Virus record (IMG/VR): IMGVR_UViG_3300042523_000392
Coordinates: 1 to 22,554 of that record
Source: a virus
Strand: one strand, 5' to 3'
DNA: 22,554 nt
Part shown: positions 1 through 7,658 of the stretch, in pieces
Position numbering within the stretch: position 1 is the stretch's first letter
Layout: each line of letters begins with the position of its first letter
Program-made: the position numbers and the translations under genes
The notes under the pieces: generated by a model
The model's database searches: none
Seen by the model: the letters and a program-made list of their open reading frames with translations, nothing else
Told to the model about the DNA's origin: nothing

Positions 1-260
1 GACCCAACATGGGCGCGCTCGCGCATTGTTTCCTCAGCGTACTTGTAGAACATCTCAGGGTTGTTATGGTTCTGTCGCATGGGCGACGGAGCGGTGTCCT
101 CGTAAGCACCAACGCCGAAGTCATAAGGGACATCGGTATCGGTGGCTACGCCTTCTTCAAAGCGGAGCGGGCCACGGTTACCCGGGATGCTTGGGGCGTA
201 CGAACGCTCAAACACTGGGGTGCCTTTTTCTGGAAACATGGGAACAGGTGCAACTGCCAT
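1..260 (-). CDS. Hypothetical phage protein, N-terminal 86 residues (truncated by window edge)
   Basis: An open frame begins with ATG at 260 and runs off the window edge without a stop. A strong Shine-Dalgarno AGGAGG lies at about 268-273, directly after the terminase stop, so the gene is very likely real and cotranscribed with terminase. The translation starts MAVAPVPMFPEKG and is rich in Pro, Gly and Glu, with a more helical end (YAEETMRERAHV). I do not recognise the family. Position after a large terminase gene often holds portal, scaffold or other head-assembly genes, but nothing in the visible part proves this. Confidence 0.75.
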   Translation of the reverse strand, partial: MAVAPVPMFPEKGTPVFERSYAPSIPGNRGPLRFEEGVATDTDVPYDFGVGAYEDTAPSPMRQNHNNPEMFYKYAEETMRERAHVG

Positions 261-309
261 CTATGGATTCCTCCTAGTAGGGGTTTATCTCCACTTATCG
301 TAGCATAGT

Positions 310-1884
310 TTACCTGTAAAAGGGAGAGTTAAATGACTCTACCATTGGCATTACCTCTAGTGCTGTCATACTGCAAGCAATTGCTAGTGAATCGGGGTAG
401 TCGTCAAACGCACCCTTCTCATCAGGGGCGGCTGCTAATAGGTACGGACCGCGGTAAATCTTTTCAAGGTCACACATCTGTTGGTTGAACTTCTTCCATG
501 ATCGGGTGCGCCGAGCCTTGGAGTGTCCAGGAATAATCAACTGTTCCCGTTGCATTAACTCGGTTAGATGGACCCATCGCTCGTTCTGAGTCTTGGCATC
601 AGACGAAACAGCCAACACCTCAATCTCAGGGAGCAAGAGTTGTAGACGCTCGGTGACAGCGCCGCCCACACCTTGGGAGTCCACACCAATGCGGTAGACA
701 TCAAAGTTACGGATGAAGTCAATCATCTCAAAGTACTGCTGTTCCCACTCAACATTGTTAATTTCTAACCAGTCAAGGACGCGGTGCTCAAAGAAACCAA
801 ACCCATCAGGGTGGTCCCAATCAACCCATACTGCGGTAGCCACGGTGGAGTCATTGGTTCGCGCCACATCTATACCCATGACAATGGGGCTACGCCACCA
901 CTTTTTCACAATAGCCATAGATGGGTCGTACAGGCGCTCTAGGCGCTCCTCGGTAACAAACATACCCTTTTCCAAAATCCACTTGTTGCAGTAGGACATT
1001 TGGAACTCGTCAGAATCTTCACCAATACGGGTCTTTTCCTTAGCAATGAACTTGCCGTAGTTATCGTTGTATTTAGCGGCAACTCGCCAGTCGTACTCAA
1101 AGTGTGCCTGTCTGTGGCCCCGTCTGGCGTTTGTGTCACGGCGCTTATTAAACTGGATCATCTTATAAAAGTAAGACTTATTCCTAGTAGCCGTGCCCGT
1201 AAGAACAATAGAACCGTTGTTGAACGCCAACATTGGCTTAATTGACTTAGAAATCATGAACTCGTCAGCCTCTTGGGCTTCGTCAATCATGACGAAGTGG
1301 TAGGTCTTAGATTCAATCTTTGCCTTAGGGTTACAGGTCTGCATACGGCAGAGTGACCCTGACTTCTTCAGGCTGATAATGCGACCCTTACCTCGGGCGC
1401 CACCTGATGCTGCTTTGTCGTCAATCTCGGGATCAAGCAGGAAGTTCATGGCGTGTTCGCTGGTCAACTTACTGACGATACGACCGAACACGGTGTCAGC
1501 CTGATCCTCAACGGGGGCAAACACACCGCACCAAAAGCCCCTCTCAAACTTACCCAGCCATGTGGGATAGACCTTGGACAGGCGCGGGAGAATGACCATC
1601 ATGGATGCCATGACATTAGAAAGAACCTCAGACTTACCCGATTGGCGGGTAGCAACGAGGGTTATTTCTTCACCGTCGCCAAGGACAATTGATTCAATGA
1701 TCCGATAAGCAATTGGGACCTGATAAGGGAACAAGGTGACATTAGTGAACTCTTCGGTAAAGACGATTAACTTCATGACCAGTTGGTCAACGAATTCCGT
1801 AGATGTTTCGTCTAGTTCTTCCTCTTGGTAGTCACCAATATCTTCGTTGTATTCCGTATCTTCAATATCTGATTCTTCACTCAT
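310..1884 (-). CDS. terL: Terminase large subunit (packaging ATPase and nuclease)
   Basis: This 524-residue protein is the DNA-packaging motor: it cuts concatemeric DNA and pumps it into the prohead through the portal. The ATPase domain shows Walker A (ATRQSGKSE, residues 78-86), Walker B with catalytic Glu (FVMIDEAQ, 197-204) and a coupling motif LTGTATR (228-234). The C-terminal RNase H-like nuclease shows MGIDVART (336-343), RIGVDSQGVGG (398-408) and an acidic DDYPDSLA near residue 496. Length and motif order are normal for the family. The first 30 residues are very acidic. The ATG at 1884 has no Shine-Dalgarno but a TATACT box 7 nt upstream, suggesting its own leaderless promoter. A small terminase is not obvious nearby. 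Confidence 0.97.
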   Translation of the reverse strand: MSEESDIEDTEYNEDIGDYQEEELDETSTEFVDQLVMKLIVFTEEFTNVTLFPYQVPIAYRIIESIVLGDGEEITLVATRQSGKSEVLSNVMASMMVILPRLSKVYPTWLGKFERGFWCGVFAPVEDQADTVFGRIVSKLTSEHAMNFLLDPEIDDKAASGGARGKGRIISLKKSGSLCRMQTCNPKAKIESKTYHFVMIDEAQEADEFMISKSIKPMLAFNNGSIVLTGTATRNKSYFYKMIQFNKRRDTNARRGHRQAHFEYDWRVAAKYNDNYGKFIAKEKTRIGEDSDEFQMSYCNKWILEKGMFVTEERLERLYDPSMAIVKKWWRSPIVMGIDVARTNDSTVATAVWVDWDHPDGFGFFEHRVLDWLEINNVEWEQQYFEMIDFIRNFDVYRIGVDSQGVGGAVTERLQLLLPEIEVLAVSSDAKTQNERWVHLTELMQREQLIIPGHSKARRTRSWKKFNQQMCDLEKIYRGPYLLAAAPDEKGAFDDYPDSLAIACSMTALEVMPMVESFNSPFYR

Positions 1885-1891
1885 AAGAGTA

Positions 1892-1897
1892 AGTATA
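1892..1897 (-). promoter_or_regulatory. Putative -10 box (TATACT) for leaderless terL transcript
   Basis: TATACT reads on the minus strand and ends 7 nt before the terL ATG, with no ribosome-binding site between them. In actinobacteria such spacing usually gives a transcript that starts at the start codon. No good -35 box is evident. This is a sequence-only call. Confidence 0.45.
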
Positions 1898-1917
1898 AAA
1901 CAAAAAGCAACATAGGG

Positions 1918-2139
1918 TTACTTACTGATATCTCTGGAGGCGATTTCTTTTAATATCTCGTGGAATACTTCAGCGGCCTGGAGTACCTCATCGTTAGTAC
2001 CATCTCGGTAGCGCCAGTTATCAAATGACTGACAAGTGTAGATAAGGCACTGCTCTCCCCATGTGGCTAATTCTGACTTAGTCATCTTTTGGAGTCGGGC
2101 AATCTTTGGGAGATCAGACTTAGGCTTGCGTCGCATCAT
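1918..2139 (-). CDS. Small hypothetical protein (73 aa)
   Basis: The gene starts with ATG at 2139 in an ATGA overlap with the stop of the upstream membrane-protein gene, so the two are probably translationally coupled; a second in-frame ATG follows at once (MMRRK). The N-terminus is basic (RRKPKSDLPKIARLQK) and the rest is predicted helical and acidic, ending in an amphipathic stretch (EVFHEILKEIASRD). No known motif is seen. Its place just before terL invites comparison with a small terminase subunit, but 73 residues is short and no helix-turn-helix is clear, so I leave the function open. Confidence 0.75.
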   Translation of the reverse strand: MMRRKPKSDLPKIARLQKMTKSELATWGEQCLIYTCQSFDNWRYRDGTNDEVLQAAEVFHEILKEIASRDISK

Positions 2140-2543
2140 TTCCAGTCCCTGATTTCTTTTGCTTTGTCTTTAAGGAAGCGCCCCTGAACAGCGGTCATCA
2201 GACCATCATCGTCAGACATGTCAGAACCTACCTTAGAAATACCAATTTGGAAGGTATGTTTCCGAACTTTTATTTGGATGCCCTTACCGATGCGCCACGG
2301 CGCAGATGTTTGGCGCATAAAACCAAATGCAATAAATGGTGTACCCACAGGTACCACATCTCTACAAATCCAATACACAGGACCTACCGCCTGGACGGCA
2401 TTCATGGTGTCCTTGAATATTAGGAACGATATGAAACAACTAATCAGTAGGGCGATTCCTGTCATGGGGGACATAAGGATAACGCTTACTATTACCCAAA
2501 CGATTGACGCCAACCATGCTGACATGGCTAGAAATGCTCTCAT
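2136..2543 (-). CDS. Small membrane protein (135 aa), function unknown
   Basis: The N-terminal third is strongly hydrophobic, with two likely transmembrane helices at about residues 5-25 and 27-43, followed by a soluble part with many basic residues (GKGIQIKVRKHTFQIGISK). The start is ATG at 2543, preceded by AAGGAA. It sits between the KTSC-like gene and the 73-residue gene, downstream of the endolysin. A lysis-related role such as holin or spanin-like accessory is possible because of this neighbourhood, but the long soluble C-terminal part is not typical of a simple holin. Confidence 0.8.
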   Translation of the reverse strand: MRAFLAMSAWLASIVWVIVSVILMSPMTGIALLISCFISFLIFKDTMNAVQAVGPVYWICRDVVPVGTPFIAFGFMRQTSAPWRIGKGIQIKVRKHTFQIGISKVGSDMSDDDGLMTAVQGRFLKDKAKEIRDWK

Positions 2544-2558
2544 TGTAATTCCTTGTTG

Positions 2559-3131
2559 TTAAACGGGCCAATTGCTCTTAGTGTATCCAAATGGTTCAAG
2601 AATCTGCCTAATACCCTTACCCTTAGAACTGTACTCACGATAATTGCGGTAGATGTCTAACGGCATGGGTCCATATTTGTAAACGCCACTGGTGACTCCA
2701 GCGCGGTTACGAAACATCACATACACATAGCCAAGGATGTTATATGACGATCCGCCCTTAGAGCGGTCAGTTTTTTTAATCCTAGAGAACTGCTTAGAAA
2801 GGATACTTAACCCCTCATCAACGCTGTCCCCAATGCCCATGTCTTCAGTTATTTCATCCTTAGTGGCGACAGGTACGAACACATGGGCCACGACGCAAGA
2901 ACTCTTGGTCGGACCCATGTAGTACTGATCTACTGGTTGTACCCAGTAGACACCAAAGTCATCACCGCTAGGTATGAGTTCATTCATACCTGCGTAGAGG
3001 TTTGTGGGTGGCAGACGGGCGCCCGTAGATGGATCTACACGACCAGTGGAACCGCCGTCCCGTTTTCCTTCTTCTAACCTGTCCCAGACGCTTTGAGCGC
3101 CTGGACCTAATCCTCGTTTTTTAGTCGCCAC
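2559..3131 (-). CDS. Hypothetical protein with KTSC-like C-terminal domain (190 aa)
   Basis: The start is GTG at 3131, 6 nt after the endolysin stop (TGA 3138-3140). The N-terminal 45 residues are polar and disordered (basic, Gly/Pro-rich). The middle is a beta-rich segment. The C-terminal part, about residues 128-178, has the layout of KTSC domains: a strand pair with V-Y-V-M-F, then GVYKYGPMP, an IY helix start, and a conserved S-KGKGI-QIL end. KTSC domains are about 60-residue modules in phage and bacterial proteins with poorly defined function. The domain call is from pattern memory only. No catalytic residues are seen. Confidence 0.75.
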   Translation of the reverse strand: MATKKRGLGPGAQSVWDRLEEGKRDGGSTGRVDPSTGARLPPTNLYAGMNELIPSGDDFGVYWVQPVDQYYMGPTKSSCVVAHVFVPVATKDEITEDMGIGDSVDEGLSILSKQFSRIKKTDRSKGGSSYNILGYVYVMFRNRAGVTSGVYKYGPMPLDIYRNYREYSSKGKGIRQILEPFGYTKSNWPV

Positions 3132-3137
3132 TGTTTA

Positions 3138-3935
3138 TCAGCCGAACATGGCTTTCCATGTCGTCGGACCAACAACGCCATCATAAGTAAGACCCTTAGC
3201 CTTCTGCCAGTTACGGACAAGTTCATGGGTCTTGGCACCAAAGTCACCATCGGGCTTTGCGCCAACGATTGCCTGAACCAACTTGACGGAGTCACCCTTT
3301 GAACCCTGCTTAACGGGTGTTCCTGGGTAAGTAAAAGTAAGTGCGGGTGCGCCTGCAGGAGCGGCGGCTGGTGCTACGGGAGCGGGTGCGCCATTAGGGG
3401 TGGCATCACCGAGGCAGTACTGCCAGTGCCATGCCTCAAACTCTTTTGACTTTGGGTCTGAACCCTGCAAGTAGAAACCGTATGAGGGTGCATTAGTGCA
3501 CATCCACTCAAAACACTTGCCACCCATTGAGGTAAGTTTGCCGTTGACATCATAACCAAGGTCAATTGCTAGCCCCCAACCGTGGTTAGAACCTTTTAGC
3601 CCTGTTGGGTCTGGAGCGGCTGAAGGGGCTTTGCCCTTCTTGAGGTACCAAGTCTTACCGTCATACTTGCGAGTAACGCCAGTACCAGTGTCTGTCGTGA
3701 CATAGCGATCCATGAACATATTCAACTGACCTTCAAATGAGCGGTAGTCGCCCACATTTTTCAATTTAAAGCCAGCGGCGAGAGCGGCGTCGTACAACTT
3801 ATTGAATTGCTCTGCGACTGGTGCGTACATCTTTCCGCCAGTCTTAACGGAAGCCAAAACGCTTGGTGCTAACTGACCGTTCTTAAACTGCTTAAGTGCG
3901 GTAGGCACTACCAGTTTGATGCAGGGGTAATTCAT
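3138..3935 (-). CDS. Endolysin: M15 D,D-/L,D-carboxypeptidase-type peptidase with peptidoglycan-binding domain
   Basis: The protein (265 aa) should cut peptide bonds in host peptidoglycan at the end of infection. The catalytic domain (about 1-178) has the zinc-peptidase signature SNHGWGLAIDLG, with metal ligands His118 and Asp125, and the second part EAWHWQY with His170. YRSFEGQ (64-70) matches the substrate-pocket Arg/Gln region of VanY-like enzymes. An Ala/Pro/Gly linker (about 180-203) joins a C-terminal PG_binding_1-type domain (about 205-265; GSKGDSV, DGDFGAKT, DGVVGPTTW). ATG at 3935 has a good AGGAG. There is no signal peptide, so release would need a holin; candidates lie about 10 kb upstream, beyond the fibre genes. 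It could alternatively be a virion-associated lysin, given the tail-gene context. Confidence 0.93.
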   Translation of the reverse strand: MNYPCIKLVVPTALKQFKNGQLAPSVLASVKTGGKMYAPVAEQFNKLYDAALAAGFKLKNVGDYRSFEGQLNMFMDRYVTTDTGTGVTRKYDGKTWYLKKGKAPSAAPDPTGLKGSNHGWGLAIDLGYDVNGKLTSMGGKCFEWMCTNAPSYGFYLQGSDPKSKEFEAWHWQYCLGDATPNGAPAPVAPAAAPAGAPALTFTYPGTPVKQGSKGDSVKLVQAIVGAKPDGDFGAKTHELVRNWQKAKGLTYDGVVGPTTWKAMFG

Positions 3936-3946
3936 AGATGTCTCCT

Positions 3947-4207
3947 TTAGGCTGAACCGCCGTCGGTTCCAGTAGTTGTCTTTAACCAGAATACATTAGA
4001 AAACTGGTCGTCGTCGCTTGCAACAATGATCATATCACCCGGAGTAGGTACGGACCAGACACCACCAATTGCCTCCCTATCCACATAGGACAGGGGTAGA
4101 TAACTATTTTCACCCATAACATGGGGCAAAGACACATAGATTTCACCCGTGGTGCTGTCGGACGACTTAACGAGCGCCCTATAAATCTTGCCACCTGGGT
4201 TAAACAT
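3947..4207 (-). CDS. Small OB-fold-like tail/baseplate protein (86 aa)
   Basis: This short beta-rich protein starts FNPGGKIYRALVKSS and contains TGEIYVSLPHVMG and WSVPTPGDMIIVASDDDQFSNVFWL. The pattern of a strand, a short interface loop, then P-x-PGD-x-I-I-x-x-x-x-D resembles the OB-fold of gp5/baseplate-spike N-terminal domains, in which the PGD turn is characteristic. I infer a tail-tip or baseplate accessory role, supported by its place at the end of the fibre cassette and just before the endolysin. The start is ATG at 4207, 2 nt after the stop of the 46-residue gene, so the two are coupled. Confidence 0.75.
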   Translation of the reverse strand: MFNPGGKIYRALVKSSDSTTGEIYVSLPHVMGENSYLPLSYVDREAIGGVWSVPTPGDMIIVASDDDQFSNVFWLKTTTGTDGGSA

Positions 4208-4209
4208 AG

Positions 4210-4350
4210 TTACTCAGTAACTTCCTCGTTATTGGCTTTCTGTATAGCATCAATCGTAGCCTCTAGGACAGCGATACGCTGGGCCTGCTGTGAAATCTGG
4301 TTTACCAGTGATTCAACAATCTTGTTGACATCTAGTTGTACATTGGACAT
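4210..4350 (-). CDS. 46-residue predicted coiled-coil protein
   Basis: The frame runs from ATG at 4350 to TAA at 4210-4212, with an AGGAG 7-8 nt upstream of the start. The product begins MSNVQLDVNKIVESLVNQ and continues with regularly spaced hydrophobics (I, L, V, I, V, L, I, I), so it should form one amphipathic helix able to trimerise or bundle. It lies between a fibre-associated gene and the OB-fold-like gene, with a 2-nt gap to the latter. Small coiled-coil proteins in this position may be tail-tip structural parts or assembly aids; no family was recognised. Confidence 0.75.
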   Translation of the reverse strand: MSNVQLDVNKIVESLVNQISQQAQRIAVLEATIDAIQKANNEEVTE

Positions 4351-4352
4351 TA

Positions 4353-4766
4353 TTATTCTCCTGTTGTTGGGGGTAACGCTTCATTTTCTAGTACTGGAAT
4401 ATCTATAATAACCCATTCTTGAGTTTCTTCGTTCCATCCCCAAGGTTCATCACCTTCTGGTCGTGGAATAGGGTAAGTCCATAATCCTGTTTCGGGGTCA
4501 ACGACAAATGAGGGAAATTCTGTTGGCTTAGGTGGGATAAAAGCATCTAGTGCTTCGTCGTAAGTGTAACCAATTCCAGCATAGTTTTTCCGTACTGGTT
4601 CTTTGCCATTCTTATGAATACCACCAATAGTATTAACTGATGTTTGAATCCATCTTCCACCAAGATTGTCAACAAACCAATCATAACCCTCATTAGGCAT
4701 ATTGTTATCCCCGACAAGCACATTGATAACAATATTGTTATCGTCTATTTGTGCAAAGTGACTCAT
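4353..4766 (-). CDS. Conserved phage fibre-associated protein, MSHFAQ family (137 aa)
   Basis: The protein begins MSHFAQIDDNNIVINVLVGD and contains RKNYAGIGYTYDEALDAF followed by IPPKP, then two W-rich Pro-containing repeats (GLWTYPIPRPEG, WGWNEETQEWV). This is the pattern of a hypothetical family widespread in marine and T4-like phages, usually next to tail-fibre genes and sometimes fused to fibres; its exact role is unknown. I choose the ATG at 4766 because it gives the conserved family N-terminus, forms an ATGA overlap with the upstream stop and is preceded by AAGGTGG; a GTG at 4775 would add only three residues. Confidence 0.88.
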   Translation of the reverse strand: MSHFAQIDDNNIVINVLVGDNNMPNEGYDWFVDNLGGRWIQTSVNTIGGIHKNGKEPVRKNYAGIGYTYDEALDAFIPPKPTEFPSFVVDPETGLWTYPIPRPEGDEPWGWNEETQEWVIIDIPVLENEALPPTTGE

Positions 4767-5566
4767 TTCAGCCACCTTAAATAAACTATTCCGCCTGTAC
4801 CTACAGAGCCAGGGCCAAAACTTGCGTCGTTTGCTCCTGAACCGCCTGCGCCACCTGAACCTTGATAACCTGAAGTGGCGTTCCTACTGTTCCAGTTACC
4901 GCCATCTCCACCTTTTCCAAATGTATTCATAACTGTTGTTGTATTTCCACCAAGTGCGCCTACATAGTAAGTTACTAGTGCTGATGCGTTAGAGCCAGCA
5001 CCTGCGCCACCTCCACCACCATTAGCAGCACTTCCGTTATACCCATTTGTCCCTGAATATGTACCATTCCCACTGCCAGTACCACCAGAGAAGCCATATG
5101 GATAGTAAACAAAACCACCACCACCACCAGCAGGGCCAGTTCTTGAAATAGTAACTGCTGCTGGTGTCAGTATGGAAGAGGTGTTACCAGTACCACCTTG
5201 GTTACCCTGTATGAATGTACCAAAACCACCATTAACTGCCCTAGCACCACCTGCTCCACCACCACCAACAGTTATGGTGTAGTTACCAAGTGGGGCATTT
5301 ACGATGGTTGTATTATTTGCTAGTGCTCCGGCTCCACCACCGCCAGCAGAGTTATATCCATAAGTAAAATTATGGGCACCTCCTCCGCCTCCTCCTCCGC
5401 CAGCAACTACAAGAACTTCAATGTCTCTAACACCATTGATAATAGTAAATGTTCCACTTGACAAAAAATACACGCCATTATAGTTGCCTTGAGTGTAGGC
5501 AGTTCCTCCAGTAGTATACAAACTACTTCTACTGCTCCCAATTAAACCAGAAACTGCACCAGCCAT
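4763..5566 (-). CDS. Glycine-rich tail adhesin (267 aa)
   Basis: After an N-terminal beta segment (GVYFLSSGTFTIINGVRDIEVLVVAGG) the protein is dominated by Gly-rich loops (runs of up to eight Gly) mixed with Asn, Thr, Ser, Ala and Tyr, and it ends GTGGIVYLRWLK. This is the usual form of phage Gly_rich adhesins, in which polyglycine-type strands build a receptor-binding tip, as in gp38 adhesins of T-even phages; I infer receptor recognition. The hydrophobic VLVVAGGGGGGG start and GGIV-strand end bracket the domain. Its start at 5566 overlaps the preceding stop as TGATG. The Asn/Gly/Tyr-rich loops are likely to vary between relatives. Confidence 0.88.
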   Translation of the reverse strand: MAGAVSGLIGSSRSSLYTTGGTAYTQGNYNGVYFLSSGTFTIINGVRDIEVLVVAGGGGGGGGAHNFTYGYNSAGGGGAGALANNTTIVNAPLGNYTITVGGGGAGGARAVNGGFGTFIQGNQGGTGNTSSILTPAAVTISRTGPAGGGGGFVYYPYGFSGGTGSGNGTYSGTNGYNGSAANGGGGGAGAGSNASALVTYYVGALGGNTTTVMNTFGKGGDGGNWNSRNATSGYQGSGGAGGSGANDASFGPGSVGTGGIVYLRWLK

Positions 5567-6111
5567 CAGGTCAAGCCGTTTCCGCTAATCATCCATGTTG
5601 TTGCAGTAACTTTAACAGCAGTTGCCATACCAAATGGGGCAAGAGTTCTAGAACCAGTTGACCCACTACTAACCAAAAGTAAAGTGTCAGATGTGATTGC
5701 AATAGTTGCGGTTGCGCCTGTAGCGTTAGCAAAAGTAATAGTTGTACCAATAGGCATGGCAACGCTTGCATTAGAGGGAATGGTTATTGTGCGAGTCGCA
5801 GTGGAATAAATGTGTTTCCCAGCATCAGCCGCAACTATCGTATAAGAACCTGTGGTCGTAGCGTTTTGAGGCAGACCCATGTAACCGACACCACTCGCAC
5901 CAGTTGTGGTTGTCCCATTAATAACAGTTCCAGTAATTTCAGAAGCGTCCGTAGCATACAGCAAAGATGTCCATGCCGTAGAACCAGTACCAATTTTAAG
6001 TTTTCCTGTGTCTGTCTCAAATCCCATCTCACCTGAAGCAAGAGTTGGGTTTGTAGATGTCCAGTTAGCGGCGGTATCACGCCGTACTTGTATGAGTGCG
6101 TTACGAGCCAT
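5566..6111 (-). CDS. Tail protein with Mtd-like N-terminal module (181 aa)
   Basis: The first 55 residues (ALIQVRRDTAANWTSTNP, then LASGEMGFETDTGKLKIG, then TAWTSLLY) match the short beta-prism module found at the N-terminus of Major tropism determinant and many fibre proteins, used for trimerisation or attachment to the tail. The remainder (60-181) is a Thr/Ala/Ser-rich beta structure with SYTIVAADAGKHIYSTATRT, a pattern frequent in phage fibre repeats. There is no C-type lectin variable domain and no nearby reverse transcriptase, so it is not a diversity-generating target. Start ATG at 6111 overlaps the stop of the 53-residue gene as TAATG. Confidence 0.85.
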   Translation of the reverse strand: MARNALIQVRRDTAANWTSTNPTLASGEMGFETDTGKLKIGTGSTAWTSLLYATDASEITGTVINGTTTTGASGVGYMGLPQNATTTGSYTIVAADAGKHIYSTATRTITIPSNASVAMPIGTTITFANATGATATIAITSDTLLLVSSGSTGSRTLAPFGMATAVKVTATTWMISGNGLT

Positions 6112-6272
6112 TATTCAGCCGTCCATTCTTCGGGGGTGTTACCTTCAGCGAGCCAAGCAAGATACTTTTCATATTCAGGGTGTTCATTATGTTCAGATGT
6201 GAACGAGATTCTAAATCCGTTTTCTTCGTACCATATCACAGTTGCATTGTTTGTTGTTTGAATGTTATACAT
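6111..6272 (-). CDS. 53-residue fibre-associated small protein
   Basis: The frame runs from ATG at 6272 to TAA at 6111-6113. The product starts MYNIQTTNNATVIWYEENGF and ends in an acidic region (HPEYEKYLAWLAEGNTPEEW). The ending YLAWLAEGNTPE recurs in small proteins and C-terminal tails encoded beside phage fibres, some of them tail-fibre assembly proteins, so I infer a chaperone or fibre-accessory role. It overlaps its neighbours on both sides (TGATG upstream, TAATG downstream), which argues strongly that it is translated as part of the fibre operon. Confidence 0.8.
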   Translation of the reverse strand: MYNIQTTNNATVIWYEENGFRISFTSEHNEHPEYEKYLAWLAEGNTPEEWTAE

Positions 6273-7510
6273 CACAACTCCGAGTTAAAAGCGACAGATG
6301 CCGATGCGTTGTTGGTTATCAAAACTGAACCTTGCAAAGCGGTTCCAGAGGTTTCAGTGCTGTTGTAAAAATAAGCCGAGTTAGTGGATGAATACTGCAA
6401 TGTGAATGAGTTAAATGTGTCTGTGGTCAATCCATAAACAGAAGCATAATAATCTGTTCCTGATGAAGCAACAAGTGCGGGTGCAATTCTCATCGTTACA
6501 GGGAAAGGAACAACTGTAGCGACAAGTGTAGAAAAAGAATAAAACGCCATGCCTATTGGCAAGTTTGTTGCACCACGCACCAAAGAATAATAATACCGTT
6601 GACATAACGCTAGTTCTGTGCCGATAGGTCGCTGTTCAAACGGTGTAGCAACACTGCCACGCTCAACCTGAACACCCCAAATATCAAAAGTATTATTTTG
6701 AATACCAAGAGTGTTTAATCGCGCATTAAATGAAGAACCAGCAGAAGTCCACAAGTTTACATTTAATGCTGAGTCTGAATTAGTCCCCATTGTTTTACCA
6801 TTAATATTAGGAACATTTATTGTCACCGAATATCTTGCCCACGATGTAGACAAAGTTACTTGATCAACATAATTATTAACATCTGCCGATGGAGAACCAC
6901 CCGTACCAAAAATTTGAGACAATTCAACAGTTACTTTAGGTGTGCCACTAGCGGCTTTAGCAAAAAAAGAAACAGTAACTGTACTGTTAGCAAAAGTGCG
7001 TACATCTTCAATCCGTTGTTGAAGAACAGCAAAATCTCCTGAAGCGGATTGGCTCGCAGATACTAGACGAGCAAACTTTACTGCTTCATATCCAGTTGCA
7101 GCAGGAGAACCAACAGTGAAAGATTGCGTTGAATATGTAACAGTACCGCCACCAGCAAAAAAAAGCCATCTATCAAATCCATATGTACCCGATGTTGTAC
7201 TGCTAGTAAAAACTCTTTGGTTAATACCAAAGTCACCGTTAATTATCTTGTTACGGAAACCCTGATACGGACTCAAGTAATCCGTATCCTGCAAAAACTG
7301 CGTGCCCTCAATAGTACCGTTAACATCCAACGCATACGCAGGAGACTGATTGTTGATACCAACCCTAGCGTTAGTAGCGTCAACTTTTAACACAGATGGC
7401 GAAATGTTGGCAGCATAAGAAATCCATGTTGTGCCATCCCACTGCCATGACTTACTGCCTGAGGTAAAGACCTGACCGTTAGTTGGTGATGCTGGAAAAG
7501 TAATAGCCAT
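6272..7510 (-). CDS. Tail fibre with carbohydrate-binding-like C-terminal region (412 aa)
   Basis: The N-terminal module (ITFPASPTNGQVFTSGSKSW, then QWDGTTWISY, residues about 3-33) is nearly the same as that of the fibre encoded at 7659-8534, so both may attach at the same tail site. A middle segment (KVDATNARVGINNQSPAYAL) is a typical fibre shaft repeat. From about 86 the pattern FRNKIINGDFGINQRVF, then FDIWGVQVERGSVATPFEQR, then PIGTELALCQRYYY is the well-known phage fibre fold resembling CBM4/9 jelly rolls, probably binding surface glycan. The last 100 residues are a separate Thr/Ser-rich beta tip. A receptor-binding role is likely but its ligand is unknown. Confidence 0.9.
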   Translation of the reverse strand: MAITFPASPTNGQVFTSGSKSWQWDGTTWISYAANISPSVLKVDATNARVGINNQSPAYALDVNGTIEGTQFLQDTDYLSPYQGFRNKIINGDFGINQRVFTSSTTSGTYGFDRWLFFAGGGTVTYSTQSFTVGSPAATGYEAVKFARLVSASQSASGDFAVLQQRIEDVRTFANSTVTVSFFAKAASGTPKVTVELSQIFGTGGSPSADVNNYVDQVTLSTSWARYSVTINVPNINGKTMGTNSDSALNVNLWTSAGSSFNARLNTLGIQNNTFDIWGVQVERGSVATPFEQRPIGTELALCQRYYYSLVRGATNLPIGMAFYSFSTLVATVVPFPVTMRIAPALVASSGTDYYASVYGLTTDTFNSFTLQYSSTNSAYFYNSTETSGTALQGSVLITNNASASVAFNSEL

Positions 7511-7656
7511 TATTCATCCACCTTGGGCAGTGCAAAGCCACCTTCGCTTAAAGGGGTTTGAGACAATTCTTGTAGTTTTAATAAGTTAGCGTACTCTTCA
7601 TCCGTCATGGGGCGCACAAGGTCATCAATTTGAATGTTTGGTCGTTCAGTTTTCAT
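7510..7656 (-). CDS. 48-residue fibre-associated small protein
   Basis: The frame runs from ATG at 7656 to TAA at 7510-7512, with AGGA upstream and a 2-nt gap after the previous fibre stop; its own stop overlaps the next ATG (TAATG). The product contains LVRPMTDEEYANLLKLQELS and is acidic and helical. The RPMTDEEY motif is common in small phage proteins encoded beside fibres and in tail-fibre assembly proteins of the gp38 type. I infer a folding or assembly helper for one of the adjacent fibres; it could also be a small structural subunit. Confidence 0.8.
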   Translation of the reverse strand: MKTERPNIQIDDLVRPMTDEEYANLLKLQELSQTPLSEGGFALPKVDE

Positions 7657-7658
7657 TA

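Noticed and set aside
1918-2139. Small terminase subunit
   Set aside because: Position fits, but the protein is short and lacks a visible DNA-binding helix-turn-helix or oligomerisation region.
4767-4775. GTG start three codons upstream in the MSHFAQ-family gene
   Set aside because: The ATG at 4766 gives the conserved family N-terminus and an ATGA junction.
5566-6111. Diversity-generating retroelement target because of the Mtd-like N-terminus
   Set aside because: No lectin-type variable region, template repeat or reverse transcriptase is present in the window.
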